A stretch of DNA of 64,000 nucleotides from contig RHPI01001292.1 of assembly GCA_009103225.1 (NCBI GenBank), positions 1 to 64,000 of the forward strand, read 5' to 3'. How positions within the stretch are numbered: position 1 is the stretch's first letter; each line of letters opens with the position of its first letter. Made by a program: the position numbers and the translations under genes. The notes beneath the pieces are model-generated. The model was not told the DNA's origin and did not search any database. It saw only the letters and a list, made by a program, of their open reading frames with translations. This document shows positions 11,089 through 22,850 of the stretch, piece by piece. The DNA is from Chlorokybus atmophyticus. Taxonomy: Eukaryota > Streptophyta > Chlorokybophyceae > Chlorokybales > Chlorokybaceae.

Positions 11089-14000
11089 TTAATGGCGGAA
11101 GTTATTCACAAACCACAATTCCTTGGAAGTGTCTGAGTAATCGAGCACCATGTGCACCATCCTTTGAATGTTTTCCAACCCAACCACATCAAACCATGGT
11201 TGCCCTGCTCCCTCAGCCCATGTGTAGCGGCGCTGGCCGAGCAACGGTACTTGAGGGCCATATTCATTATACCATCTGATTAAGGTGCAAGCATGTTCCG
11301 TTTGCTGCACATCCTTCATCAGGAACAAAAATCGCAATTGCGCAACCCATTCGACCACATGGCTGTCAGTACCACCGCTGACAGCAACATCGTCGAAGTG
11401 GTCATAGCCATAGAAGTCAGGGTTGGCTCGCAATAGCTTTGAATTGCTATTGCCTCTGCTTGCAGCTGCAGCTTGTGGAGAGAGATTGATACTGCGCACA
11501 ACATCAACCTGCATACATGCAATAATGTAGTTAAATGCAAAACCCACGTGTAACGATTACTTGTGATGCATATGGTGAAGTAGAGGGGAGCTATCATGCA
11601 TGTGACCAGATGTTTTGACCTTATCCCAATGTATTGCAGGCAAGTTAACCCAGAGCACGGCATCCCCGCACTCTCCACCACGACCTTCATAATCCAGTAG
11701 GTATCGCCGCGCAGCTAGGTGTAGATGTTTCAACTCTGACTGCTCTTCCAAACACTTGATAGCATACACGGAAGTTAGTTGCTCCGTTCGCATGCCTGCC
11801 AGAAACAACGCCGTGCGCCGAGACGGCAAGCGGTGATCGCCGAAATTTGTCACCTGTATAAAGTGTGGCAATCAAGCAATGTAAGCAATCAGTTGAGAGG
11901 TCACCTCTATCACCTGTATCACGGTCATGGATCCATGCATTGACCATGTGCAATAATTATGATTGTGTGGCAGCTGCACATACCTGACCGAGGTGTAAGT
12001 CCTTCCTACTCTTTCTTCTTCTTCTTCTTCTTCTCCTTTTTGCAGGTATCAACGTGTTTATTGCTTTGGCGGCGCGCTTCCACGCTTTGTAGATGTGAGC
12101 TGTCTTCTTGCTAAGAGCCCTTCGCACAGCGACGCGCCTCACCATCTGTTCAAGGCACAGTCAGGCAGGCAAGTAAGTGCATACATTATAAGCGCCAAGT
12201 GTAGCTAGTCACATGTGCAGCAACTGACTGAGCATGCTTGTTGGTATCACTGTATAATTTATGAGAAACATTCTTGTGGTCCTGTTCCCAAGTTTGTGCA
12301 TCAAGTTCATCCAAGCCTCCCAATCGTCAAATGCATGCGTCGTAGTGCATGAGGCTATGGTACTTGACTGTCTTCCAGTCATAAGCTTGGTAGTCTTTGA
12401 ACGTTTTGTGCGCCATAGCATGGAATCTGCACAACAAGATTGGCGTACTAAGAGTGGCAAGAAGTGCTAAATGTGTGTGTAGTGTAGAGCACAATGCAGT
12501 GCTGCACTACCAAAGCAATGTGTCGCATGCACTCACGTTCACATGCACGCGACGCAGCATTCGCACTCAGATTAAACACATTACATACATTGATGCAGAC
12601 AACATGATGTTCTGGCAGGCAAGCGGAGCGCGCACGGGCGTACACGCACGCGCACGCATAGGAAGGTAACGCTCTCACGCACACATGAACGCCGGCTAAG
12701 AAAAGGAGCATGCACAGTACGTGCATGATGCAGATTAACAAGCTCAAAGCTCATCAACACGCGCAGACAGCACCGCTTGGAACAGCAACATCACACACAG
12801 CGCGGCAAGGATGCGCGCATGGTGTTCAAGTTCACTTACTTGTTGATGGCGGCTTTCATTATGCTCAAGGTTGTGTCTGTGTGAGGGCCAGCATGAGGGT
12901 CTTTTGGGTTCAAGATCGTGTAGAGTTCGGAGAATGCCACAAAGATTACCGTTATTGCATCGTGTTGACGCCCCCCTTGTGTTTCTGTGTACACCAAGTG
13001 TGTTGCGTATTGCATTACTTGCATTGCAGCCACGTGCTCTGCAGCAGTGACTGGCACTTCAGTTGTAAGATAGCCAGTAGGGATGCGGAGAGCGGCGCAT
13101 CTCATATCATCCAAGCGCCCTTCAATGGTACGAATAAGATCTCCGGCAGCTCACCAACTGCATGTGGGCAAAGAATGGTAAGTAAGGGCATGTGCCCTAC
13201 ATGTGTGAAAGTGACGGATGCAAGGTGAAGTGCGCACCTTTATCCTTCAGGTAGGCAATTGTAAGAGATGTTAATTGTTTGAACAGGCCAAGGACTACCT
13301 GATGCATGCGTTCAACAGTTACCGCTTGATATGGACTGCCAGCAGGAGTGTCGCCAAATGGCATTCCCCACAATGAGCACTGCAAGTAAGTTAGTGTTGG
13401 GTGCAGCTTGGGATGCGAGGCACGGCCATTATTGGTTACTCACCTTCACAATCTGATTATACGATACTGAGTGCAGCTGGTTAAAAGCTTCTTCCATGGT
13501 GCCACCATCACGTAGAACCTTCGTAGCAGAGTGATACGCTTCTTTCATCGCTGCAACCTTGCGCTCTGGCCATGGGTCATGAATGATGTTTTTTGGCTCA
13601 TCACCAGGACACATGCACCAATGGCAAGGACTCCTGGCTTTGTTGCTATCGTGATGCAGTAGCAACTTGCAACCTTCTGGCCAATCAGTGATCCAGGCCG
13701 CCAATACTGGAAACACAAGGTTGTCTTCATTCTTGGCGGTGACAATCACCTCACCACTGTCAAATATTGCAGAATAAGTACACGTGCGCATGTGTACTGT
13801 TATAAGTGCTGGTTGATGACAACAGAGAAAGCTTGCATACCTTGCCATTAGCTTCAATGGTCTTAACAGAACTTCCACACATCTATGTAAAGCATCCATC
13901 TTAGCCCATTTGTATTGAGCTGAGATTTTGGTAAAGCCTTTTTCTGGCAAAGCGCGTAGGGAAGGAAAGTACCCCACCAACCACTTTGCACCACGAGATC

Positions 14001-15215
14001 TAACATGCAAAGGCAAGAACCATGATGTCTCGGTTGCAGCATGCATGCTCATGCATGCTACAACACGCACAATATCTGAACATACCTGTCGCGCTTCGGT
14101 ATGTTAAACAAGCTAAAAGATTCAGGCCAGCACGAGGTGCCCTTTTTATTAACAGGGGTGCCATTACTGTAAAAGATTAACATGGCCATCACCGCACCAT
14201 TCGGTACCATGTCCTATCAAGTAGTGAGCATCATTGTAATGCAATTGTGTATCAGCCTGACAGCGAGACTGCGTGTGCTACTTTAGGCAATCTTACTTGC
14301 AGTTGGTTCCATAGGTTGGAGGTGTGAGGATGGGAGTATATGCGTCCTTCAGCTCCTATTGCAATGTGTGGTGTTGTGATGAAGCAGTCGGTGTACCGCT
14401 CATCAGACCAGATTTTGCGAAGAACTTCAGCGGTGTCGCGGTGAGTAAAAACAACCTCTTGTCGATATCTGACCTAGTCAAGTTGGTTCGTAACCAGCCC
14501 TATGCACAACAACACAACCACTCAGACAACGCTTGCACGAAGGCATGGTTGCATTAACAATATGGTTTCAACGGTGCTGCATCAAAATGCACGTTGAGTG
14601 CATGCTTGCATCGCACCTCGTCAACATGCGCAGCTGCAAACTCCTTGATTTGTTGCAGTGAGCGCATGAGTAGATGCTCCATCTTGAAGTTGGGATGGAA
14701 TAAGATGGATAGTAATTGGATGCCATCAGCATCGGATTGTCCCCGTCCTCCGCGCGAGTCTATGTACCAGCTCACAAACTCAGAGGTTATGGCAAACGGT
14801 CCCTCGTCGTCGACTTGTGCTTGTACTTGTTCAACGGATTGCCTTTCTCTGACACGAGTCAGCTCTGCTTGCAAGCGTGCAAAAGACCAGACCGGACGTG
14901 GTACTTGCAAGTCGATAAGATTGTGAGTCTTCTACCTTAATGTCATTGCTAGCATGCGGCACATCATCAACCAGGTCAGGTAGTAGATGACTTGTGCGAT
15001 GATGGGATGGTTGATGTGCAAGGTGTATCGGCTCTCACAGCTCGTCGTTTGCTAAGGTAGACATTTTGGGTATCCACCGATTTAGATGCAGAGCATGCCT
15101 TGTTTTTATGATGGTGTGAACTCCTGGCTAAGTTCGAGTCAAAGCTTCTCCCACATTCGCATGTGTAGACCTTCAATGGGAGCATTCTGCTGGCCACAAT
15201 GTGGGGTGATAACAT
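11089..15215 (-). pseudogene. Plavaka-like DNA transposase, multi-exon, with premature TGA
   Basis: At least eleven minus-strand exons reproduce the Plavaka layout. There is an N-terminal C2H2 finger (YTCECGRSFDSNLARSSHHH, about 15170-15110), then 14554-14910 and 14297-14463 (LRKIWSDERYTDCF). Next come 14086-14213 (IFYSNGTPVNKKG, then PESFSLFNIPKRD), 13841-13999 (AKWLVGYFPSLRALPEKG), 13444-13756 (CHWCMCP) and 13238-13379 (LWGMPFGDTPAG, then VERMHQVVLGLFKQL). The rest are about 12840-13150, 12225-12447, a lysine/arginine-rich exon at 11980-12145, 11640-11865 and 11089-11519, which ends WFVNNFRH. Most joints have good GT-AG signals. In the 12.3-kb exon an in-frame TGA (12327-12329) interrupts MHYDACI/RLGGLDELD. 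The N-terminal zinc-finger exon also does not join its neighbour cleanly. The element is probably inactive. Confidence 0.72.
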
Positions 15216-15371
15216 TTACCATCAACTACACTGTCTATGTGGCACATAGACGCAGGCAGGCAGGCGCGCGCATGTGCACGCGCACACACATATATGCATG
15301 CAATCATTGTTCAGCTACAGAAGTGCAGGCATGCAAGCGTGCATTCACTGAAGCATGCACAAGTGTATGTG

Positions 15372-15989
<618 letters not shown>

Positions 15990-16372
15990 GCAGTGCAGTG
16001 TGGCGGGGGGCACTTACACCAAGAAGTAGATGCGGTGGAGTAACTCCACGTCTTCACGTCACCAACTTGGGAGTTGAACTCGCATTCCCGCATCGTATGC
16101 GTTGTCAGGGGATGGCCTGTATTGTGTATTCATGTGAGTACGCACCCGGGCAGCCTGCATGCACACACACATTCGCATGCGTAAATGCACATCCGTGCAG
16201 GCATGCATGACCGTCATAGCGCGCACCATAAAGTGACAAACACCCGCATACACTCGTGCATGCACGCACGCGCACGCACAGGCATTGCCTTGCAGGCTGA
16301 TGTCAGTCCACACATAGGCATAAAATGAAATGCGTGCGCAAACATGTGCAATAACTTAGTGCACATCTATGC

Positions 16373-16435
16373 ATGCATAACCGTGTCTGGTGGAGCCTGC
16401 ATTGAATGCAGGCTCCACCAGACACGGTTATGCAT
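16373..16435. repeat. Perfect 63-nt hairpin (31-bp arms, 1-nt loop)
   Basis: The arms begin atgcataaccgtgtctgg and are exactly complementary around a single G at 16404. Perfect pairing over 31 bases implies recent origin or ongoing maintenance. It could be a small-RNA precursor, a foldback element end or an inverted duplication. Confidence 0.93.
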
Positions 16436-16474
16436 ACACAGAGCCACGGAAGCGACCACATGACCAGCACACTG

Positions 16475-16546
16475 ACTGCATGCTGAGCCACTTACTGCCT
16501 TCTATGTTTCCAAGAATAGCAGGCAGTAAGTCGCCCAGCATGCAGT
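16475..16546. repeat. Second hairpin, 26-bp arms with two mismatches
   Basis: actgcatgctgagccactta at the left arm pairs with the right arm ending cagcatgcagt across a 20-base loop (24 of 26 match). It lies 40 bases after the perfect hairpin, so the two form one inverted-repeat cluster. Weaker complementarity extends beyond both arms. Confidence 0.8.
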
Positions 16547-17021
16547 GGGTGTGCTTGCTAGGTGAATGCATATCAGCATTGTGGACACAGGCAAGCAAAG
16601 TAGCACAACAAGGCACTACAGTCGCTTACCGACTTGCACTACGGCAGAAGACCGCCTCCAGCCGCTCAATCGAACACTACAGTGCCGCCAACAAACGCCA
16701 GCCAGTGCGTGCTAGGGTTGACAATGTACACAGAAACTTCTGTAGAATTCCTGTACAAGTGTGATTGCGCAGAACAGTGCGTAGTGTACAAAATTTCAAA
16801 TTTGCAACCGCATTTTAAGGCAGGCGGCGGCGGCGGCGGCGGCGGCGCTGGAGGAGGAGGTGGGCGTGTGGGGGGTTGTAGATCCAGGTAGTCATAGTAG
16901 AGGGAGAGCTTCTGGTCATTCGACATGGGCAAGCAGTAATTTCGCCAACCACTGCAAGTGTTGGCCAACATTGTGGCAGGCAAGCGAAAGACCCGTCAGA
17001 CTGCGCCGTGCTTGAAGCCAC

Positions 17022-20000
17022 CAGCCGATTCCCACAAGAGCGATAAGTCGGCTCCAGTACTTTAATACACTTGATCTTGCTACAGGTAATGATCAGATCC
17101 GCATCGCACCTGAGGACGTCGAGAAGACAGCGTTCAACACGCGCGCGCGCTATGGGCATTATGAGTGGTTTGTGATGTCGTTTGGGCTTACGAACGCGCC
17201 AGCGACTTTTCACACGTCGATGAACAGCGTTTTCCCTGACTTGCTGGGTAAGGGAGTCCTCGTGTTCCTCGACGACATTCTAGTGTACTCAAAGACGAAG
17301 GACGAGCATGTGAGTCTTCCACGGCGCGTGTTGCAGCATTTACACAAGTTGTACGCTCATCTACAGAAGTGCAAGTTTCTGCTACGCGAGGTGAAGTACC
17401 TGGGCCACATTGTGTCACATGAAGGGATCAAGCCGGACCCCAACAAAGTGCAAGTGGTGCGCGAATGGTCTGCCCCGACCGACGTGAACGAGGTACAGTC
17501 TACCCCCGTTACAAGAATCACGTTTATCCTTCAGCTTTTCATTCCACTAACGGGGTTATTCTCTTGGCGTTGATAAGGATATATATTCTTTTACCGTTTA
17601 AAGAATATATATTCTGTTTATGGGGGTATTGACTGATAACCTTCAGCCACGTCATCATATGCTGACATGGCAAAAATAAAATGTATATTTCTTGTATATA
17701 TTATACAATATCATACATGGCTTCTATTGTTGAAGGTGATGTTGTAACTAATATCAGCGAAATAGCTATGCTGTTAACAACGTGTTCCCCCATTATAAGA
17801 CTGACCCACTTGAAATTTCAAGCCTTCTCTTTAGTCTTATTACGTACAAGACTATTCCACTAACCGAAGATATTTGCCTGTAAAACGGTCGGTCTTTTGC
17901 AAAACGACGATTTTAACGGAATTATTCCCTTAAGGGGAGTCCTTTAACGGGGGTAGACTGTAATGTCGTTCTTGGGTCTGCGGGGTATTACCGCAAGTTT
18001 GTCATGAATTTTCGCGCATTGCGGCCCCTTCGACCACCCTACTCAAGAGGGAAGTCTTGGAGCTAGTCTACAACAAGAGCATGCATTTGCTGCGTTGAAC
18101 AAGGCATTGATTAAGGCACCCGACTTGGCTCAGCCCGACATGGACAAACCCTTCATTTTGGCTTGCGACGCATCCGACACAGCTGTGGGAGCTGTGTTAC
18201 AGCAAGATCAAGGCATGGGTCTTCAACCTGTAGCATTCTTTGATAAGAAACTGAGTGGAGCAGAGCTGAACTACCCTGTGCACGAGAAGGAGGTATTGGT
18301 GCAAGTGATGGCGCTGCGACAATGGCGATGCTTTCTTGAGGGCAAAAGGTTCGTGCTGAAGACGGACCATTCCCCATTGAGGTACTTACCGACACAACCA
18401 CATCTGAGCCGGAGACAAGCGCGGAGGTTGGAGTTCTTCATTTTTTCGATTTTAAGATCAAGTACAAGCTCGGTACGTCCAACAATGTGGCCGATGTGCT
18501 AAGCCGGTTGAATGCGATTGAAGCACTCGCTCAAATGCAACCGGAGTGGGCCGACCAGATCCGACAAGTGCTTTGCGAAGATACAGAAGGTAAAAGAGTC
18601 TTGCGGGACATGGAGAGCACAGCAACGGACACAGGTGGACATTGGACAAACGAGACGGCCTACTACGGCATCATGGCCGCTTGTACATCCCTAATGTTGC
18701 ACATATACGTGTTCAACTTTTAAAGGAAGCTCATGACGTACCCATTGCTGGCCACCAAGGAGTGGAGAGGACGTTGGCAAGCTTGAAACAACACTTTGAC
18801 TGGCGGGAGACGCATCGTGATGTACGCGCCTGTGTGGCGTTGTGCGACGCATGTAAAGGGTAAAAGCAATCAACCAAAAGCCAGGTGGGTTGCTACAACC
18901 TCTTCCCGTGCCATTGTCCAAGTGTGAGTCTTGCGCGGCACGAGAGGCAGCAAGCTTGTTTATGAAGCATGTCTTTTGTTCCCGCAAACTACCATGAAGC
19001 ATTGTGAGCGATCGTGATTCCCGATTCACAAGTAAGTTTTGGGAGGCGCTGCATAGTGCACTGAGTACTACCTTGAAGTTTAGCACGCCTTTCCACCTCA
19101 AACTGATGGCCAAACGGAGCGAGCCAACCGCTTCACCAAAGATATGTTGCGCACCGTGCATGGATGGCAAGACAATTGGGCGGAGTTGCTGGAAGTGGTG
19201 GAATTTGCCATCAACAACCACACCAATGCAAGCACGTGTGTCACCCCCTTTCTTATAAACTACGGCCAACACTCGTTGACACCACTAACGGCATGGATAC
19301 CGTGACAAAGCGACGTTGATGTGGAAGCGGTAACCGATTTTCTTACAACGTGTGCGGACATCAACAAGGCAGCAAGAGAGGCGCAATTGGTGGCACAAAA
19401 TAGGCCAAACCAGTACGCGAACGCGCATCGCCGACATGTCACATTTTGAAAGGCGACATGATATTGCTTTTTGCGAGGAACTTACAGGTGCGTGCAAGAG
19501 TTCGCAAGTTAAGTGAGCGCGGGCTTGGGCCATTACAAGTCATCAAAGTGGTTTCAGACGTGGCATACAAGTTGCAACTGCCTGACTCTATGCACATCCA
19601 CCCTATCTTTTACATATCCCTGCTGAAATTATATTGAGGGGAGCCACCATTGCGTCCACCGCCTAAGTTGGCTACGGAAGGTCATATGGAATATGAAGTG
19701 GAGGACATATTGGGTGATAAGATGGTGCGCAACGTGCGCAAATTTTTAGTGAAGTGGAAAGGCTACCCGATACATGAAGCCACTTGGGAATCGGAGGAGC
19801 ATTTGGCAAATGCACAACATCTCCTGCAACAGTATTTGCGACGACGACCAGAGAATCCTCGAGAGCTTGATTTTAGGCACTTTTTTTGCCCATTTATCGA
19901 GCACCACGTTCTCATGACTAATGGCAGATATCGGCGAGTTATAAGTCTGCCGCGGACATCGACCGGGGCTCCAGGACCAGTCCGGAAGGTGCCACAAACG

Positions 20001-20024
20001 GAGGGCCAGTCGAGGAGGGCTTGA
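17022..20024 (+). pseudogene. Ty3/gypsy pol (RT, RNase H, integrase, chromodomain), 5'-truncated and frameshifted
   Basis: The reverse transcriptase starts abruptly near 17022, just before YFNTLDLATGNDQIRI. It has FVMSFGLTNAPATF and the catalytic FLDDILVYS. RNase H follows (FILACDASDTAVGAVLQQD; FVLKTDHSPLRYL), then the integrase H2C2 finger (GHQGVERTLASLKQHF, CVALCDAC). The integrase core is in several frames (IVSDRDSRFTSKFWEALHS) and a C-terminal chromodomain is present (YEVEDILGDKMV, FLVKWKGYPIHEATWE). Chromodomain gypsy elements (chromoviruses) use this module to target chromatin. Frameshifts and stops occur near 18470, 18860, 19090, 19300 and 19450. A 465-bp MITE interrupts RT at 17496-17960. 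The final TGA overlaps the start of the LTR at 20022. Confidence 0.9.
17496..17960. mobile_element. Non-autonomous Tc1/mariner-pogo-type MITE nested in gypsy RT
   Basis: The 465-bp insert has terminal inverted repeats of 16 bases (CAGTCTACCCCCGTTA at the left, its complement at the right) and is flanked by TA on both sides. Removing the insert and one TA rejoins the reverse transcriptase reading frame (TDVNEV followed by MSFLGLRGYYRKF). TA duplication plus a CAGT terminus is the signature of Tc1/mariner/pogo transposition. It has no coding capacity, so it depended on a transposase in trans. Pogo-type transposase relics occur elsewhere in this window. Confidence 0.93.
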
Positions 20025-20526
20025 CAACCGGTTTCTGGAAGGGCCTGGCGCCAAGTAGTATAACTTGACCAATATGCAGCACCATGCAGCACCAAATCAG
20101 GAGTTATATAGTGCTTAGGGAAGGTCTAAAAGTGTACTACAAAAGCCTGCAAAAACATATATGCTTCTAGTTTCGTCTAGCGCTAGAATCGTCTAGACAG
20201 TAGCATGTGCAGACTGGTAGGTATAAAAGTGACATTCTACTATGTGCAATACAACCTTTAACTCCCTAGTTTCTGGTGTGCAAGCTTGGTGGTGGTTAGC
20301 AGGGGTTGCTAGCGTGTGTGCACTGGTGTATGCTTGCTTGTGTGGCGATCCAAGGCGCTACACAAGTCGGTGTGTAGCTTCGAGCGCATGCGCGTGCGCA
20401 CGCGAGTGGCGGGGCGCGCGTGTGTGCTTGGCAGAGGGGGCAAGGTTCCGGTGTGAATACCGTGTCTTAGTGAGAGGGTTGTGGATTGGATCAACTCACA
20501 GGTGTTAAGGCACGAGCACCGTCACA
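20022..20526 (+). mobile_element. Gypsy LTR shared between two elements
   Basis: A purine run (cgaggagggct, the polypurine tract) precedes TGACAACC at 20022. The proposed LTR ends ...GTCACA at 20526, immediately before a tRNA-type primer-binding site. A TATA-like gtataaaag at 20219-20227 fits the LTR promoter. Upstream lies the 3' end of a pol gene and downstream a gag gene, so this single LTR is the 3' LTR of one copy and the 5' LTR of the next. Confidence 0.72.
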
Positions 20527-20528
20527 AC

Positions 20529-20540
20529 TGGTATTGGAGC
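20529..20540 (+). promoter_or_regulatory. Primer-binding site of gypsy element (initiator tRNA-Met type)
   Basis: TGGTATTGGAGC matches the usual initiator-methionine tRNA complement TGGTATCAGAGC at 10 of 12 positions and lies two bases after the LTR end, as expected for Ty3/gypsy. Confidence 0.7.
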
Positions 20541-20612
20541 GCGGTTTACAAAAGTGAGAGAGGAAGTGTGTGGGCGTTTACACTTTTCAGTCGGAAGCAG
20601 AGTGTAGTGTGT

Positions 20613-21292
20613 TAGTGGAGATGGAGGAGGGCTCGCATGGAAGAGCTTCAAGCTGCCATTCTAGCATTAAGGGAAGAGCTTCATCAGACTCAAGCGGCGG
20701 CACAAGCACAACGTGAGGCGTATGAGCATGTGATGGCGCGTGTACAAGTTCCCATGGCATCAAGCTTGCGCGTGCATGTGAAGGTGCCAAAGCCTAAGCC
20801 ATTCAAGGGTCAACGTGATGGAGATGCACTAGACGAATGGATTTTTCAAGTATCGTCTTTGTTGAATCAAAAGAGGTGCCCACGCATCTGCACGTGGAGG
20901 TTGCAGCGACATTGCTTGAAGGTGCAGCACTTGTATGGTGGAGACATCGTTGTACGCGTGTTGCAAGTGGGTTGGCGCTACCATTGACCACCATGGAAGA
21001 GTTGGCTCTGAAGATCAGGCATCAGTTTGTTCCCGTGGAGAGTGTAAAGGCCGCACGCGATAAAATTGCAACCCTTGTGCAAGCGGGGTAGGTGACGGCG
21101 TGCACGGCTACGTTTCAGCATTTGGTGATGTCCATACCCAATACGGCGGAGGAAGTGCAGGTGGACAGGTACACACATGGTTTGAAACTTTTGGGACATA
21201 AAGAAGTGGAGAGCTACAGGACCTTAAAACTTTGGGGCAAGCTAAACCCCCCGCCAATGACACTTTGTGTGTCCCTGATAGCTAGTCCACTC
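20613..21292 (+). pseudogene. Ty3/gypsy gag fragment
   Basis: After the LTR and primer site a frame starts MEEGSHGRASS or, downstream, MEELQAAILALREELHQTQA (coiled coil). A frame change then leads to the retrotransposon gag domain: PKPFKGQRDGDALDEWIFQV, EGAALVWWRHR, and KIRHQFVPVESVKAARDKI. A stop (TAG at about 21089) and at least one frameshift break it. No zinc knuckle or protease was found before the sequence loses coding character near 21290. Confidence 0.8.
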
Positions 21293-22014
21293 TGAGTAGA
21301 CAAGTTGGGAGAAGCTTCGCTATCCTGCTTAGCTCCCTCCTTGTCACTTTCAGTGAGTTCGTAGCTCTCACTCGTACCCGAGTCTCACTTTATCATCATT
21401 CCATGAATCGTATGATAACGGTGGGTCAGGGACGGCGCGGTACTTGTCACCTTCCTCTTCTTGCTCATCCATCCGCCCAAGGATTCGCGTTAGCAAGTGC
21501 ACAAATACACAGATTGTCCACCGCAAAATTGGTAAATGCTAGTGATTTTGTCTCGTCAAGTCTTGAGGGGTTAACGTGGGGTATACAGCCCAAACAAGAG
21601 CTGCCCACACATTTCTCAACTAAACACTCACTCTGCAATAAACCGCACGCAAATCCATGAGACGGTTCACAAGCTATGGCTGCCTAAAATTTTCACTTTG
21701 TACAACCTAGCTCAACTCACAATTGTAATTGACACACGTGGTGCAAAAATCTTATTAAATCGACCTTATTCGCCGAAATCGGCTAGTTGTAAGTTGTGAG
21801 TTTGATATCGGCCGCTCAAAAATGACTCAGGCGGCTTTAACGCACTTACTGGCGGTTGGAACAGCCGATGTTGACACCGGACTGCCCCCAAGGAAATTGT
21901 ACTTTTTGAATGATATATAACCCTTCACACCACCACGAATCCATGTGGTGGCAAGCACACACAAGTGAAGCAAAATATGTTATAAACAAGGTGATGTGCT
22001 GAGATGCACTGCTT
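21293..22014. other. Degenerate sequence between gag relic and the gap
   Basis: No protein domain recognised. It contains imperfect inverted words such as gagttcgtagctctcact with actcgtacccgagtctcac. It may be decayed retrotransposon or an inserted fragment. Confidence 0.3.
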
Positions 22015-22326
22015 GGGGGGGGGGGGGGGGGGGAANNNNNNNNNNNNNNNNNNNNNNNNNNNNNNNNNNNNNNNNNNNNNNNNNNNNNNNNNNNNNNNNN
22101 NNNNNNNNNNNNNNNNNNNNNNNNNNNNNNNNNNNNNNNNNNNNNNNNNNNNNNNNNNNNNNNNNNNNNNNNNNNNNNNNNNNNNNNNNNNNNNNNNNNN
22201 NNNNNNNNNNNNNNNNNNNNNNNNNNNNNNNNNNNNNNNNNNNNNNNNNNNNNNNNNNNNNNNNNNNNNNNNNNNNNNNNNNNNNNNNNNNNNNNNNNNN
22301 NNNNNNNNNNNNNNNNNNNNNNNNNN

Positions 22327-22357
<31 letters not shown>
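22015..22357. other. Assembly gap (N run) flanked by G homopolymers
   Basis: Ns fill 22036-22326. About 19 Gs precede and 31 Gs follow. The true locus is probably a long poly-G or G-rich repeat that could not be sequenced through. Frames reported across it have no meaning. Confidence 0.97.
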
Positions 22358-22358
<1 letters not shown>

Positions 22359-22379
22359 AAACTGCCTGTGTGGCCGCCT

Positions 22380-22450
22380 CCTATAACAGCAAACCAGGCT
22401 AGGCAGGGCAAGGCAAGCTAGGCTAAGCTAGGCAAGGCAAAGCAAACTAG
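22380..22450. repeat. Short (ctaggcaaggcaag)n-like repeat
   Basis: Degenerate tandem words of aggcaaggcaagcta type over about 70 bases, just after the gap. Confidence 0.55.
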
Positions 22451-22721
22451 GCTAGGCAAGTTAAGCACCAGCAGCAGCGCTAGTTACATCTACAACCATC
22501 TAATAACTACCACGAGTTGCCGCCGCCGCCGCTGCCTGCCGCCTCCCCTCCCACATGCCCCTCGCCGCCTGTGTTCCAATACCAATGCAAGGAGGGGTGC
22601 TACCGCCCCCTCTAATCATTTACCCCAACACCGCCACCAGCCAGGCCGTCGACACCGCCGCCAGGGGCAATTGCCGGAGCAGAAGATTCTTTGGCTACCG
22701 CGGCATTAGCAGTGCCGGCAT

Positions 22722-22850
22722 ACAGCTGATATCCACACGAGACTCATGTCTCGTGTCGATATCAATGTTACACATAAGTAACATTACATTAGGGCCTTGA
22801 CACTAGGTTAACGGCCCTGATACAGCTTGATTGGCTGTATTAGGGCGTTG
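22722..22850. repeat. Series of small hairpins
   Basis: A gatatcc-acacgagac arm pairs with gtctcgtgt-cgatatc around tcat (15 of 16 bases). It is followed by aatgttac/gtaacatt and by gatacagc/gctgtat stems. Such runs are typical of MITE ends. They lie at the 3' flank of the SET gene. Confidence 0.55.

Noticed and set aside
12327-12329. Idea that TGA is recoded to an amino acid in this genome
   Set aside because: TGA serves as the normal terminator of intact genes here (the 116-aa membrane protein, PHD-Tudor, SNF5). In-frame TGA codons occur only in relics that carry other lesions or in transposon genes.
16030-16100. tRNA gene suggested by gggagttgaactcgca
   Set aside because: No B-box consensus and no acceptor or anticodon stem could be built.
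21980-22421. Open frames across the N run
   Set aside because: They contain only undetermined residues and poly-G translation.
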